DNA of 64,000 nucleotides from Odontesthes bonariensis (taxonomy: Eukaryota; Chordata; Actinopteri; Atheriniformes; Atherinopsidae), in assembly GCF_027942865.1 (NCBI RefSeq), contig NC_134510.1, forward strand, positions 22,251,209 through 22,315,208, in the 5' to 3' direction. Position 1 is the first letter of the stretch. Every line of letters starts with the position of its first letter. Position numbers and translations under genes: made by a program. This document shows, in pieces, positions 39,148 through 50,600 of the stretch. The notes under the pieces were generated by a model. That model searched no databases, was not told where the DNA came from, and saw nothing but the letters and a program-made list of their open reading frames with translations.

Positions 39148-41214
39148 ATTTCTATTCATTTTAGCCTTTATGATGATCCTGAACTAAATCTACATGCTCA
39201 AACAAACAAACAAACAAAAGACAATATGATTTTCCACTCTCTTCACACTTTGAGGCGAAATATATGTCGGGATTTTGGCACACGAACAAAAGAAAAACTT
39301 TAGTTTCCAGTGTTCAGTGCTTCTGTATTTACTAAGAATGATTCATTATTTCCCCAGCTCACAAATTCTGTACGGTTCTGCACGAACAAAAAAGTACTGT
39401 AACATTTTCTTTCTTCATTTAAAGAAGTTTCATACTCGAGTGCTCTCTGATGCTTCACTGAATCTACAACATAACCAGTGAGCTGTCAGCATGAATCAAT
39501 TATTCATCTCCATGACGTAACGCTATGGATGCTTTGATTGTGACAGACAGCCAGACAAGGCTGTACGAAAGAGAAAACACTCGTCAATCTCCACTGAGTC
39601 TGTGGTTGCATCATGTCATTGCTTGAAATAATACCTGTTTCACCCCTATACTCAATGACTGTAAGACATTATACATAATACAGAGAGCGCCTTGACAGTT
39701 ATGTGAATCAACACAAGCCTTTTCCACACAAGCGAACATCTGTAGGTCTGTTCTCATTGGATCTTCAATGAGCTGGTCAGTTGAGAGCAGAGAGCAGGGG
39801 GGAAATATATCTTCTTCCGTGTCAGATTTCTTTCAAGCATGTTTCATTTTTTATAACCCTCATCTAGGCAGTCGCTGTTGAGTGAATATGTGGCTGGCTC
39901 AGATGTTAAACAGCACAGAACACATCAGTGTCTCTGTTAGGATTATCAGCCATGAGCATCTGTTCTGGGCGACTTATCTGATGACCCAAAGTCAGAGAGA
40001 AAATTAAATGATGAGGAGCCGTAAAGGTTCAAAGGCATGGTTTTAAGTGGATGCCTCTCAGCACTTAGAGATGAAGAAAAACTCTATCAATGTCTGCAGT
40101 AAAACAGTTAAAACTCACCACATTTCCTTGTGAAAATGTGTCCTTTGTGTCTTTTGTGCATTTTCTGTTAAGTCTTGGCTCTGCAAAACACCATCTGGTG
40201 TCCAGTGATGGTATGGTGGGTTATTCCCTCATCGCTCAAGCTATGATTAAAACTCTCAGCTGATCCTGGTTTCTTTGTGCAACTTCCAAAATCTAATCTC
40301 TTAATGTACGTGTTGTTATCCACAGAACAGACAGTTTGAATTATAGTGAATCTTCATCTGGCCCATCATCTGCTCAGTGACCCATATAGTGACCATTAAA
40401 GGCAACTGATGGCAATTGCCATGTAAACTAGATTACAAACAGAATTCAGTTACAAATTGTAGGACATCTCTTTAATCAGATAATTCTAATATGTGTAATA
40501 GAAACTATTTACAGAAGCAAGAACATTGTTGCAAAGATGATGAACAAAAACTTCTAAACAAACGTCAAGACCTTGTTTTGTCACTGTTTCCAAAGCCAAG
40601 AATAATCATTTTGCTAATGTGAAATATTTCTGCATCTAAGTTTACTTGCGTGACTAAAATCCAATTTTTGTATTACATCAGGAATCCAACATACAGTAAA
40701 AGAATAAGGAATTAAATTGATAAATGTCGAGGTAATTATTTTACAACTTTTTTGTGTGTAAAAAGTAGATAGAAACAGAAACCTTATTATTAAATAAATA
40801 AACTATAAAGATAACATATTAAATCTTGAAAATAGGGTTGTCAGCATAACTGAACAAAAGTGCATGAAAAGAACTGTTAAACTGCATGGACAGTGAAAAA
40901 GAAACCAGATGAAGCAAATGAAACAAAAGATCAAATAGTACAAAAATAGTCAAAGTGGCAATTCATCATCCACAATACATAATGTTATGAAAAGACTGAG
41001 AATTTGGTGAAGTCTGTATGCAGGGGACAAAACCAAAGAAACAATTTTATCAGACTGTGATCCTCAAGCCCTCAGGCAGCACTGCTTTAACAAACACAAT
41101 TCTGTGATGGAGATCAAAAACACATCCAAGAACTGTTGACAGAAAGCGCAGTTTGTTCGTTCATCCACAACAACAAATAAATCAAAAAAAGACAAAAATG
41201 AGACACAGAAACAA

Positions 41215-41545
41215 GCTCACTGACAATGGTGGGGCAAAAGGAACAACCCACCCTGTGGTCTGAGGAATAAAAACGTTAAATCTGGAAATATTGGACATTC
41301 CATCTGGCTCATTAAAAGCACACAGTTCAAAAGCCAGTATCCCATATTGCTATGGCAATATATCATGGTATGGGTAAGATGCCCACCTGTGAAAGAACCC
41401 TTGATACTGAAAAAAAAACATACAGATTTTGGTGCAATATATGCTGCCACTGAGAAAACATCTTTTTAAGCATAGCCCTCTTTGTGTCAGCAAGACAATT
41501 CCAAACCACATTCTGCAAGTGTTACAACAGCATGTCTCCACTGTG
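41215..41545 (+). mobile_element. Tc1/mariner-like transposase remnant
   Basis: Plus-strand DNA carries decayed pieces of a Tc1-type transposase in the expected order: a region around ATCATGGTATGGG (SVMVWG-like), CCTGTGAAAGAACCCTTGATA (EGTID-like), ACAGATTTTGGTGCAATATATGCTGCC (IQILE/HMLP-like) and CAGCAAGACAATTCCAAACCACATTCTGC (QQDNAKPHSA, catalytic Asp region). Stops and indels break the frame and no terminal repeats are evident, so it is a dead fragment. Confidence 0.7.
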
Positions 41546-42950
41546 AGGTCAACTGCCATGAATTTGCTAACAATGAATCTTAACAGAGATTTAAACAAGG
41601 AAAAGTTATTTGGATTCTTTTACGGTCATTCAAGAGTCAGATATTTTCTTACTGTGCTGAAGTTTCCTGTTGGCTGCATTTACACCTTAATGTGTTTAAA
41701 CTTTGCTGAAACCGTTCAATATGTCACCATCGAAGCCATCAGACCGATACTGCTAGTGCTGTCTGTTCTACAGCTCATGAAAAAAAAAAGTTCCTGTGTA
41801 GTATTATAAAAAATAAATGCACTCTACGAAATAAATTATCATGAGACGAACAAAGCTATTTCTAGCACATTAGAATTACTATTGGGAGTGTGTATTAATA
41901 TTTATAGTCTACTTCACACTATTACATTTGCAGTGCAATCTAGTTTCTAAAAATGGATATAGGACATTTCCTCCAGATTTACAAAGCAGGAATAAAAAGT
42001 GATTACTGTGATTATGTTTACTTGCGCAGTACTTAAAATCCTCGGTGTAACTCATTCTCACCGGGTTTTTGCAAGTTGTTTGGGTTTCTATTTTCAGCCT
42101 TTGTCGAAAAAGAAATGACTCAGGGTGCAAGCTAGGTGTATAAATAGGACATTAAACATTAGGCACTTCTCTTCAGGGTGTTTGTTTTTCCCCGCACATG
42201 ATCTGCATTTTTTTGTGATCGTGTACCAGTTGTACAGTATGTCAGAGTGAGTAGAAATAAAAGACTCAGTTCCTGTATGTGAGGGAGATAAAACAGAAAA
42301 AAAACAAGAGAGAAGAGAAAAGGGGAGAGAGATCAAAGACCGTGGCAAAGCCAGGCCCAGTATCAGAAATGAGGTTGGAAGGCTCTCCCTCCTCTCCCCA
42401 TCCGGTTCTCCCCTGATCATCGACCCTGAGGAGAATAAACTCAATCCATGTTAAATTATAGATTAAGGCCCAGCTCTGGCTATGGCTCGGCAGCTGGCGG
42501 CTGCATGCTCATCGAGCTGCACGGAGTTTTATACATTTCTGCTGCTACTGTTGCCTCACCTCACCGCCTTATTAAAATCAACATCAAACATTCTCCACAG
42601 ATGAATAACGGATTTCAAAAGAGACTGTATGAATATGTAAAAATTGTCTCTACACTGAACTCTCAGTGAGGCCGACGCTGTTTTGTTGCTCCGTCAGTGT
42701 GTTTAACTGTGGCATGACTTTTCAGGTCACAGGTATTTTTCAAAGTAATTGTCTATTTTTTTACTTGATTCAATTATTTGAAAAGTATTTTTAATTAGAA
42801 TTTTTTTTAAATGTATTTAGGAATGAAGGGGATTTTAAAACTGATGCATTATTTAGCTCTCCTTTCTTGTAGTTAGTAAGTCCAAGAGGTTGGTGCAATC
42901 AGAGAGAAGCAGAGTCTCAGAAATGTAAATAGTATCTAATTACACATATA

Positions 42951-43300
42951 TACAGCCATTACATTATGACCACTGAGTGGCATATCAACACTGCTTATCT
43001 TGTTACAATCCAATGCTCTGCATGGAACACCTGCATCCTGGCATTCACATGGATGTTACCTTGACTCTTGACACCTATGTGAATATTTTTGCAGACCATC
43101 TGCACCCACCTCACATTGCAACAGCACTCTCCTAAAGGTGCCATCTCACCCAGCTGGACAGATATAGGCCCCACAAAAATACATAAGAGTCTGAACTTTT
43201 CACCTGGCCTCCAAAGTCCTTAAATACCAGTCTGATGGCATCTGTGGGAAGCAAGCTCAATCCATAAAGACCCTTTCCCACAACAGGACAAATATGTAAA
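42951..43300 (+). mobile_element. Tc1/mariner-like element remnant, internally deleted
   Basis: It starts with GCCATTACATTATGACCACT, which matches the terminal repeat of a common fish Tc1-like element. Downstream pieces such as ACCATCTGCACCCACCTCACA and CACCTGGCCTCCAAAGTCCT (TWPPKSP-like) and GGCATCTGTGGGAAG (HLWD-like) match its transposase C-terminal half. The middle is deleted and the right terminal repeat is absent, the sequence running into a SINE instead. Confidence 0.65.
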
Positions 43301-43307
43301 TGAAGAT

Positions 43308-43490
43308 TCTCCAGTGAGATAGCTCACTGGGATGAGCGGGCAGCCCATGTACGGAGGCTCTTTGCCCCTTGGCCAGCTGGCAGCTGGGTTTGATACTGGC
43401 CTGTGGCCCTTTGCTGCATGTTACTCTCTCTGCCCTGTTTCCTGTCGTGCTACTTTTGAGTAAAAGCCACTAGAGCCAACAAAAGATTCT
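43308..43490 (+). mobile_element. tRNA-derived SINE (TAGCTCA head)
   Basis: Box A-like TAGCTCACTGGGATGAGCG is followed by box B-like GGGTTTGATACTGG. The body CTGTGGCCCTTTGCTGCATG and the segment TCTGCCCTGTTTCCTGTC match a SINE frequent in percomorph fish. It directly follows the Tc1 remnant at 42951-43300 and may have replaced its right end. Confidence 0.7.
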
Positions 43491-43815
43491 CGGTCATCCA
43501 GGTCATGGTAATCATAAGAGCTGGACTATCCAAGAAGAAGCCCAGTTGCCCTTATTCAAGCTCTTAACAGGACACATAAATATATTTCTAATGTTTAAGA
43601 GGCAAATGCTCCATGACACCCTCAGCTGTTTGTCCACACCCTGACTGGTCAGTGCATTTGGAGCCATTAGTGACATTACATTTGAAGGCACAATACCACC
43701 TCTTTAACCAATCCTGCAGTGGGTACAGTTTTAAGGACCACCAACCCACACACAATTGATATATTTTTTTCCCCTTATGTATGTGAATAAATGTCACAAA
43801 TTTGTATGTAAATTG

Positions 43816-44829
43816 TACTTTGACCCTAGCCTGGCTGACGCGTCCACAATCTCGATGAGATGGTGGTCTGGGAACTAGGTGTGCATTTTCTCGTATTTGA
43901 GGCGTGGTTTACGAATGCCTAGAGCCGTTTATTGGGCGCTACGAATGTCTATCAAATGACGTCAGGTTCTTCCCATGCTGCTTTGCGCGCGATTCATAGC
44001 CAATTGTATCACTTATACCAGATGACGACAGAAATTCGACGAGGAAGAAGAAAAAAATGGAAAATAAAAGTAAACTTGCGCTCTAAGCTACTCAAATTGA
44101 CAACAAAGTAGGCCTATATGCTATATTCTACATGAATTTTTATGTTGTAGAGTTGTGAATTTATTTTAATAATGGAGAAATTGAGCAGCCTTGCTTTGTT
44201 GTCTACAGTAGTAGATCAACCCTCATCTTACTTTGAAGCTCCCAGCTCCCAGAAGTGACGTCGACGAAGCTTTAGCAGCAGAAAAGCTATCAGGCTTGTG
44301 TTGATGATAACAATAAACTCCTGGACTATGTACAAACTTCCAAATGCATCGTTTGGTGAGTACAGACCATATTTGTGCTACTGTAGAAGTTTGGTGTCAT
44401 GACATGTGATTTTAGTGTGGTAATTTTGGAGATACTGCCAGGGTCCGTTAGCGCTTGTAGCCTACTAAGCTATTCGGGATAACTCGGTAACTCAGCTGAT
44501 GTTCAGCCAATATCGGAAAAACTTCGGGTGGGCTACTTGGCTGGATGTCACGGTTCAAATGACCCTAGGGTGAATCTACTCCGAAACACTTTCTAAGGCT
44601 GCATTGAACGGTAACGTTGTGTCCGCTGTCATGTTGGATTAACGCTCTACAAGCTTCGGTGTAGCGCATAGACGTCGTCATCGTCTTGCTGCCCCCCCCC
44701 CCCCCCCCCGTTCTGTGATTGGTTCCCAAACTCTAGCAAAAATAAGGGCGGTGGTTTCCAGGCTGACTTTGCAGTGAGAATGAAATCGAGCGCAAAGCAG
44801 CATGGGAATTCCCAGGCTACTTTGACCCT
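43816..44829. mobile_element. Candidate non-autonomous DNA transposon, about 1 kb, flanked by direct repeats
   Basis: The 12-mer TACTTTGACCCT occurs at 43816-43827 and again at 44818-44829. Just inside, the ends are inverted: AGCCTGG on the left and CCAGGCT on the right. Depending on where the terminus is drawn, the target duplication is 9 to 11 bp. A longer inverted repeat lies inside: 43971-43997 pairs with 44780-44807 (TCCCATGCTGCTTTGCGC shared). The interior is richer in CpG than the flanks, contains TGACGTCA at 43957-43964 and a run of 18 C at 44692-44709, and has no long open frame. Superfamily unknown; the duplication length would fit Mutator-like better than hAT or Tc1. Confidence 0.65.
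44692..44709. repeat. Poly-C tract
   Basis: Eighteen consecutive C inside the 43.8-44.8 kb element. Length may be unreliable in assembly. Confidence 0.9.
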
Positions 44830-46468
44830 TTTTTCTATCACAATAAAAATGAATAAGTTTCATACTGAACACTGGTCACTATCTTTTTTTTTAAATAAAA
44901 CAACAAACCATCACTTTCCACGGAAGAGCATGTTTTTCACAAAGCTGTTTAAAACAGATTTAAAACCCTTTTAACTAAAGAAAAACACCGTTTTGTCTGC
45001 TGTTTGAATGTCCAAGGGGACCATTGTAAAAATATGGAGTCTGGTGCATGAAAAATAAATTCATGTATAATTTTGATAAAGTCTGAGATTGAAAATAGAA
45101 ATTTTTCATCTCTTCTCTACAACAATAGTGCAATGACAGTGTAATGAGCAGCAACCCGGAGCAGCAACACAGAGCAGCATTTCCACTGCAGGACCTGCAT
45201 CCAAAGCAAATCCCTTCGGGCTGTTAAAGGCATCGAGATATGCAAATTCAAACATGCAGTTTTAAAACAATAGTTTTTACATATTTCAAATACACAACAC
45301 TGAAAAACCCTCTGAAGGCACAGTCAAGTTTCCCTTCCTACCCAGAGTGAGACAAACTCATGGACATATTCATGCACTTTGAAGACACAGACACAGAACA
45401 CAAAATGAGTCATCACTCACAACCTGAGGGTTACCCAGCAATAACAATGACTGTTACAGCACATGTAAGAACATTCACAATCTGAGTGAAGCAGAAATAA
45501 ATATGCATTATGAGCTTGTTTGCACATTACAGCAGTAATTGTTGTTAAACCCTCAGCTATACAAACATTCAAGTACATCAAATTAGGCGTTCAAAATGAG
45601 CACTGATCCCTGCTCTGAGACACTTGGGGCCTGTCAGATATAATTGACAGATCTCAGACCAGCATAAACGAACTGAAACAAAACAGAACTTGTTTTAACC
45701 AAACCAAACTGCTTAGATGTGACATCAGAAACCACAAGTTTAATATTTCGGTTGCGTTTCAGCTGTGGAGTGAGTTATAAAAACTCTTAAATTGCGCAGC
45801 TTACATTGCAGTGGCAGGCATGTCCTGCTGCACTGCAGCTGAGGTCTCAGTCAGTGTATCACAGCAGAGGAAGGGAGTTATTCTGGCTATGATACACTGT
45901 TGCAGCAATGCTTTTGTTAATCCCAGCTATCTATGGTGACAGTTTGGATAGGTGAAAGGTGGAAAAAGAAGGTAGTTTTGGGAATGATCCTCAATCACCA
46001 AAATCAATGCACCAAGCATCCACTGGTCGAAGTAACGGCTCGAATTCTCTCTGTCTGAGTAGGTGCGCATCCCTCAAACCTCTGTCACGGTTGAGCTGGC
46101 CTTTCACATAAGTAATCTATCACAGTTCAAGACTGTTTACTCTTCCCTTCACCACACTGTGATGCCACATTTCGATTTTATTCTTCACAAAATGTATGAA
46201 ATCCAAATTAATCTTATTACTCCTCTGCAGTTAAGGTCCTTGCAAGTTCTGAAAGTTCTGATATCCAGGGAAGATGCATTTCCATGATGAAAGCAGAAAC
46301 GTTAGCCTTCAGATGCACAGCTAGATAATGTGGCTGGTTATTTCCGGGTTGGCTTTTGTTTGCTTTAAATAAGCACTTGCTGCATAATGCAGCCCTTATT
46401 TCAGACCAGCCCTAAAAATCTTGAACAAAAAAATCAATAAAAAAACAGTTTAATGGTCTCTTAACATT

Positions 46469-46474
46469 TTTATT
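46469..46474 (-). terminator. Candidate polyadenylation signal of the PDE11A-type gene
   Basis: Minus-strand AATAAA (TTTATT on plus) 1.1 kb after the stop codon at 47602. It is the best candidate I saw, but other weaker signals exist and 3' UTR length is unknown. Confidence 0.3.
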
Positions 46475-47601
46475 CAACTGTTATCTCATACATACAGACG
46501 TAGTCATTCAGAGCTACCACTCCAGGCCAAAGTTCAGGCATTTTCCAACCCATTTCCAGCCAGACGGAGCTGTGTTACAGTCAATGAATCATCTTCGAAG
46601 TGAATGGCCCATTTATGGGGCAGCTGGAAATTCTAACTGACTATATCCAAATACTATGTTTCCATGCAAAACTTTGAATTTGCTTTACTGGAATTTGCTT
46701 GAATTTTCAATTTGATTTACTTTCTTGGGCTTTAGAGAAAAGAAGCTCAATTAAATCTGACTTTGAATTGAACTTACAAAAACAAACACATGTGTTTGTT
46801 TCACTTCGGTGAGTAAAAAAAAAATGACTGAATCCTGCAAGTCTAAACAAATACATTGTAGTAAACAATGATCACACTCCTAAAGTAATGTCAAAATCAC
46901 GTGTATTACCTGTGTCATCTTTGGAGGGATGAAAAGGTAACAGCACACACACACTCTCACATACTCACATACAAACAGGCTGGAAGGTTTGGGTTCAATG
47001 ATCTTCACAAAATCTACGCCTTAACACACTTATTTTTCATCAAAACATAGCAAGGTATATTACTGATATGATTTACATGCAATTCAAAGAACAAGTTGAC
47101 TGTCAATCAAACACTGAAAATTTTGCCGTGCAGCCAAAGATTTGTAACTGTGGTAAGACAGCCAGTAACATTCAGGAACAAGATCATGCTCCATTCATGT
47201 TGACAATTTATGTGAAATGTCACAGTGATTCCTTTATGTTTTGTAAAGGCATTCCAATGGGCTTTTTGACTTTGAGACAGTCCCGTTAAAAACATTACAT
47301 GAGAAAGTGGACCTCTTTGGCCTTCTCATCTCAGAGATTAAATACTTTTAGCTATACAGATACAAATGGGGAGAGACTGTCCTTTAAATAGAGTTTGACC
47401 AATGGGATTTTATCCCGCTCCTGAGTTAAACACAGTGATGCTTGGGAGAGGCAATAGGCTCAGCAGACGAAATCTGCATTTCATTTACTCAGTTAGAGGA
47501 GGGTAATGCATGTGTTAGAAAATCACCGGTCATTTCAGGAGTCCCATGTTAACCATTCAGTGGATCAACCTGCTAAACACCTCCCTGCTTAAGATTCTGC
47601 T

Positions 47602-50600
47602 CTACTTCTTTCCCGTTTTGTTCTCAGCGGTCACTGCTTTATCATTACAGGACTCCTTGTTGGCTCTGCACCTTAGATCCTTGCAACACTCAGACTTTGA
47701 CCCAAACCTTGAATTTGTAACTGGCTTCCCTCTCTCTGTGCACTCCAATCGTTCAGAGGTTTCTGCATCGTTACTGGACTCAGTATTCTGACCTGGTTCG
47801 GTACTCTGACTGGACACCGAGGCTCTGCGCTCACCGAGTTCCTGCCACTTCTCTCGATTGGCGTCTATCCCATCCACCATTGGCTGTAGCTTTCTGTTGA
47901 GTTTCAGCAGTGCCTGGGAGAGACACAGCAGGTGGATGGCTTCTAAATGTCCAAATGATGATTTTATCACTGTTTTTGTTTTTTTTTTCAAAATGAAACC
48001 TGAATGGGTAGTTTTAGTCATCAAGAGTTACCTGATAAAGGGGTTTACAGATTCCATCAATCCATTCCAGCTGTAAAGCAGGTAGTTCATCTTTGCGATT
48101 ACGGTCAAAGATGGCCTACAGAGATATGATAACCTTTGGTCACCCAATCACCTGAACTTTCGTCATGATAATATGACACAAGCCTGGTTACACTGAGGAA
48201 ACTATTTTCCCTTGCAGCATGCTGTTAATTCGGCATAAGAGGGAACATCCCAGTGATAATAAAACTTTATCAAACACTTTAATATTTTTTACTTACTGCT
48301 GGGGTTAACTTAAGCTCAGACCTCTCCCTGTCACCTTGTTCAAAGAATTCACTCGTCACCAGCTCTGCAACCTGCAGACATCAGTGGAAAGCCATTACTT
48401 TATTATTTCACTCATATATGATGCAACAAAGGGTTTTGATATTAAAACTGCCTGGAGGGTGCCTTCACAGTATAGATTTACTTTAAGGCATACAGCAAGC
48501 AAAATTCTGCTATTATTGTGGTATTATTCTAGCTATTATGCTGACTCACAACTCTGCTTTGTTTAGTTTCAGAAAAAAATCTGCAAAGAACAACAACATT
48601 AGATAAAACCAATATTAAAACCTAAAACACAACAACAGAGAGAACAAAACAACAGCATTTTTCAACATAAATTACATTTCAGAAGACACAACAAAAACAG
48701 AAAATTCAGTAACACTTAAAAGAGTTTTGAAGAAATATAATGAACATAAAACAGGACACTACAGAAAACACAATTGTACCAAAACATATTTTTGTGAATT
48801 CTTAATCATCTGTTGTTTGTAATCGTATTTTGTTGTATTTTTGTTTTCTGCTGTGCTGTGATTTGTGGAGTCAACAGTTTTTGGGGTTTTTCTACTTGTC
48901 AGTCATTATGTTTGTTTTGGAAATGCCATTGTACTCTGATTTTTATTGTTGGGTTTTGTGAAATATTGATGTGTTTTTTCTTTCGTTTTTGTATTTTTGG
49001 TTTTCTTTTTGTTTGTTTATTTGTTTCTGGGTTTTTTTTGTCTGATGCATGTACATAGAGGACAAAGCAGGAGGAGCACCTAAGCCTGTTTAAGCTTTGT
49101 AAATAAATCAAACACATCTCCATGTCCGATTAAAAGTAAGTAGATTAGTGAGTGGAGTGGATTAGCCAGCTAACTGGACTTTACTGGGAGATTTCCCAGC
49201 AAATCAAACTTAGTTGAAGTTTATTTAGAAAGCTTCGGGAGGCTTACATCCTTTTCCCATACAGACAGACTTAGAGGAATAATTATCTTAAAAAAGGTGA
49301 CTTTCCTTTCTTAATTGGCTCTAAATCAATCATCTATTGGCAGCTGAAATGTGCCAAAGAAAACTTCAACAGGCATTAAAGTAAAATCTTTGATGGAATT
49401 TTGATTTGGAAATACTAGAAAGTATCCATCCATTTTCTATACTCGCCTAATCCAATTCAGGGGGGCTGGAGCCCATACCAGCTGCCATCAGTCAAGAGCA
49501 GAGGTATACCCTGGATGGGTCACCATCCAGTCCGTCACAGAGCCACACAGAGACAAATACCATGCACACTCACACTCACTCCTAGGGTCAATTTACAATC
49601 ACCAATTAACCTAACATGTATGTTTTGGGAGGGTGGGAGGAAGCCGAAGTACCTAGAGAGAACAAACGCATGCACAGGATGAAAAGGCAGCTGGAATGTG
49701 GCTAGACTTATTAAAAGGGACTCAAACCTGTTTGGATATCTTCCAGGGACGAGTGACGGCACCCAGATCACATGATGTCATCAGCATAGACCTGTTGATG
49801 ATATTAAAGCTGGTTTCTCCCACCATTTTGCTCATCACAGTTGAACTGATTTTGCATTATTAAGCACAAGTTTAAAAACCTGAGAACTTCTCTTTGTCCT
49901 TCATCTGTCCAGCTGAATTCCCCAGACAGAACATACTCGAAGAATTTGGTTCTGCGCCTTTTCAGTTCAGAGAGACAGTCAAACATAAAACAAAACACAA
50001 CATGTTCAAAAGTACAGGAAAACACAACGAGACTTGGTAAGAAAAAAAGACAAGAAAGTTTTTCTATAATCTGTATAGGAAAAATGTATGTTTTACCAGT
50101 CATAAACCAGTTCAAATCCAAATGTACTGAAAAGACCACTCACTCAAAGTGCAAAGTAAGGTCTGTGGAGAGAATGGCCTGTTTCAATAGTTGCATCATG
50201 TTGCTATACTCTTTAGAGCTGAGGTTTGCAAAGATATTGTGGCCCTGCAAAAGAAAACACAATAATACACTGAATAAGCACCAACACAAAAGCAGGTAAA
50301 GATTGGTAAAAGAAGCTAAAATGTCCCCTTAGTCCAGTGGATTGGTAAAGTCATCGGTCACTGTCAAATGAAGACGCCATTAGCAATTTTAATTGGCGAT
50401 GTGTATGGACTTTCTCTGTCTTCTTTTAAAAGAAATCAATGCAGAACCCTGCTAATGATCAAACTCATCCACACCTGAAACATAGCACCCCCTCCTGATG
50501 AAAGTAGTGGTAACTTGTGTTGGCTCTCAGCAATTTGTGCACAGCATCATCCCATTGCTGAAATTGCACATCAGCTGCCCCAGATGCTCCAGCCTCCACC

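Larger units (their letters stand above)
28440..47600. other. 19 kb gene-free interval between cbx3 and the PDE11A-type gene
   Basis: No exon chain or RNA gene could be recognised on either strand. Apart from the repeats listed separately (an L2-like fragment, two SINEs, Tc1 remnants, hairpins and a 1 kb element) it is AT-rich DNA with short chance open frames. I looked by eye for the miR-148 hairpin, which in human lies on this side of the locus, and did not see it. AT-rich simple repeats occur near 28550 and 30830. Confidence 0.55.
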
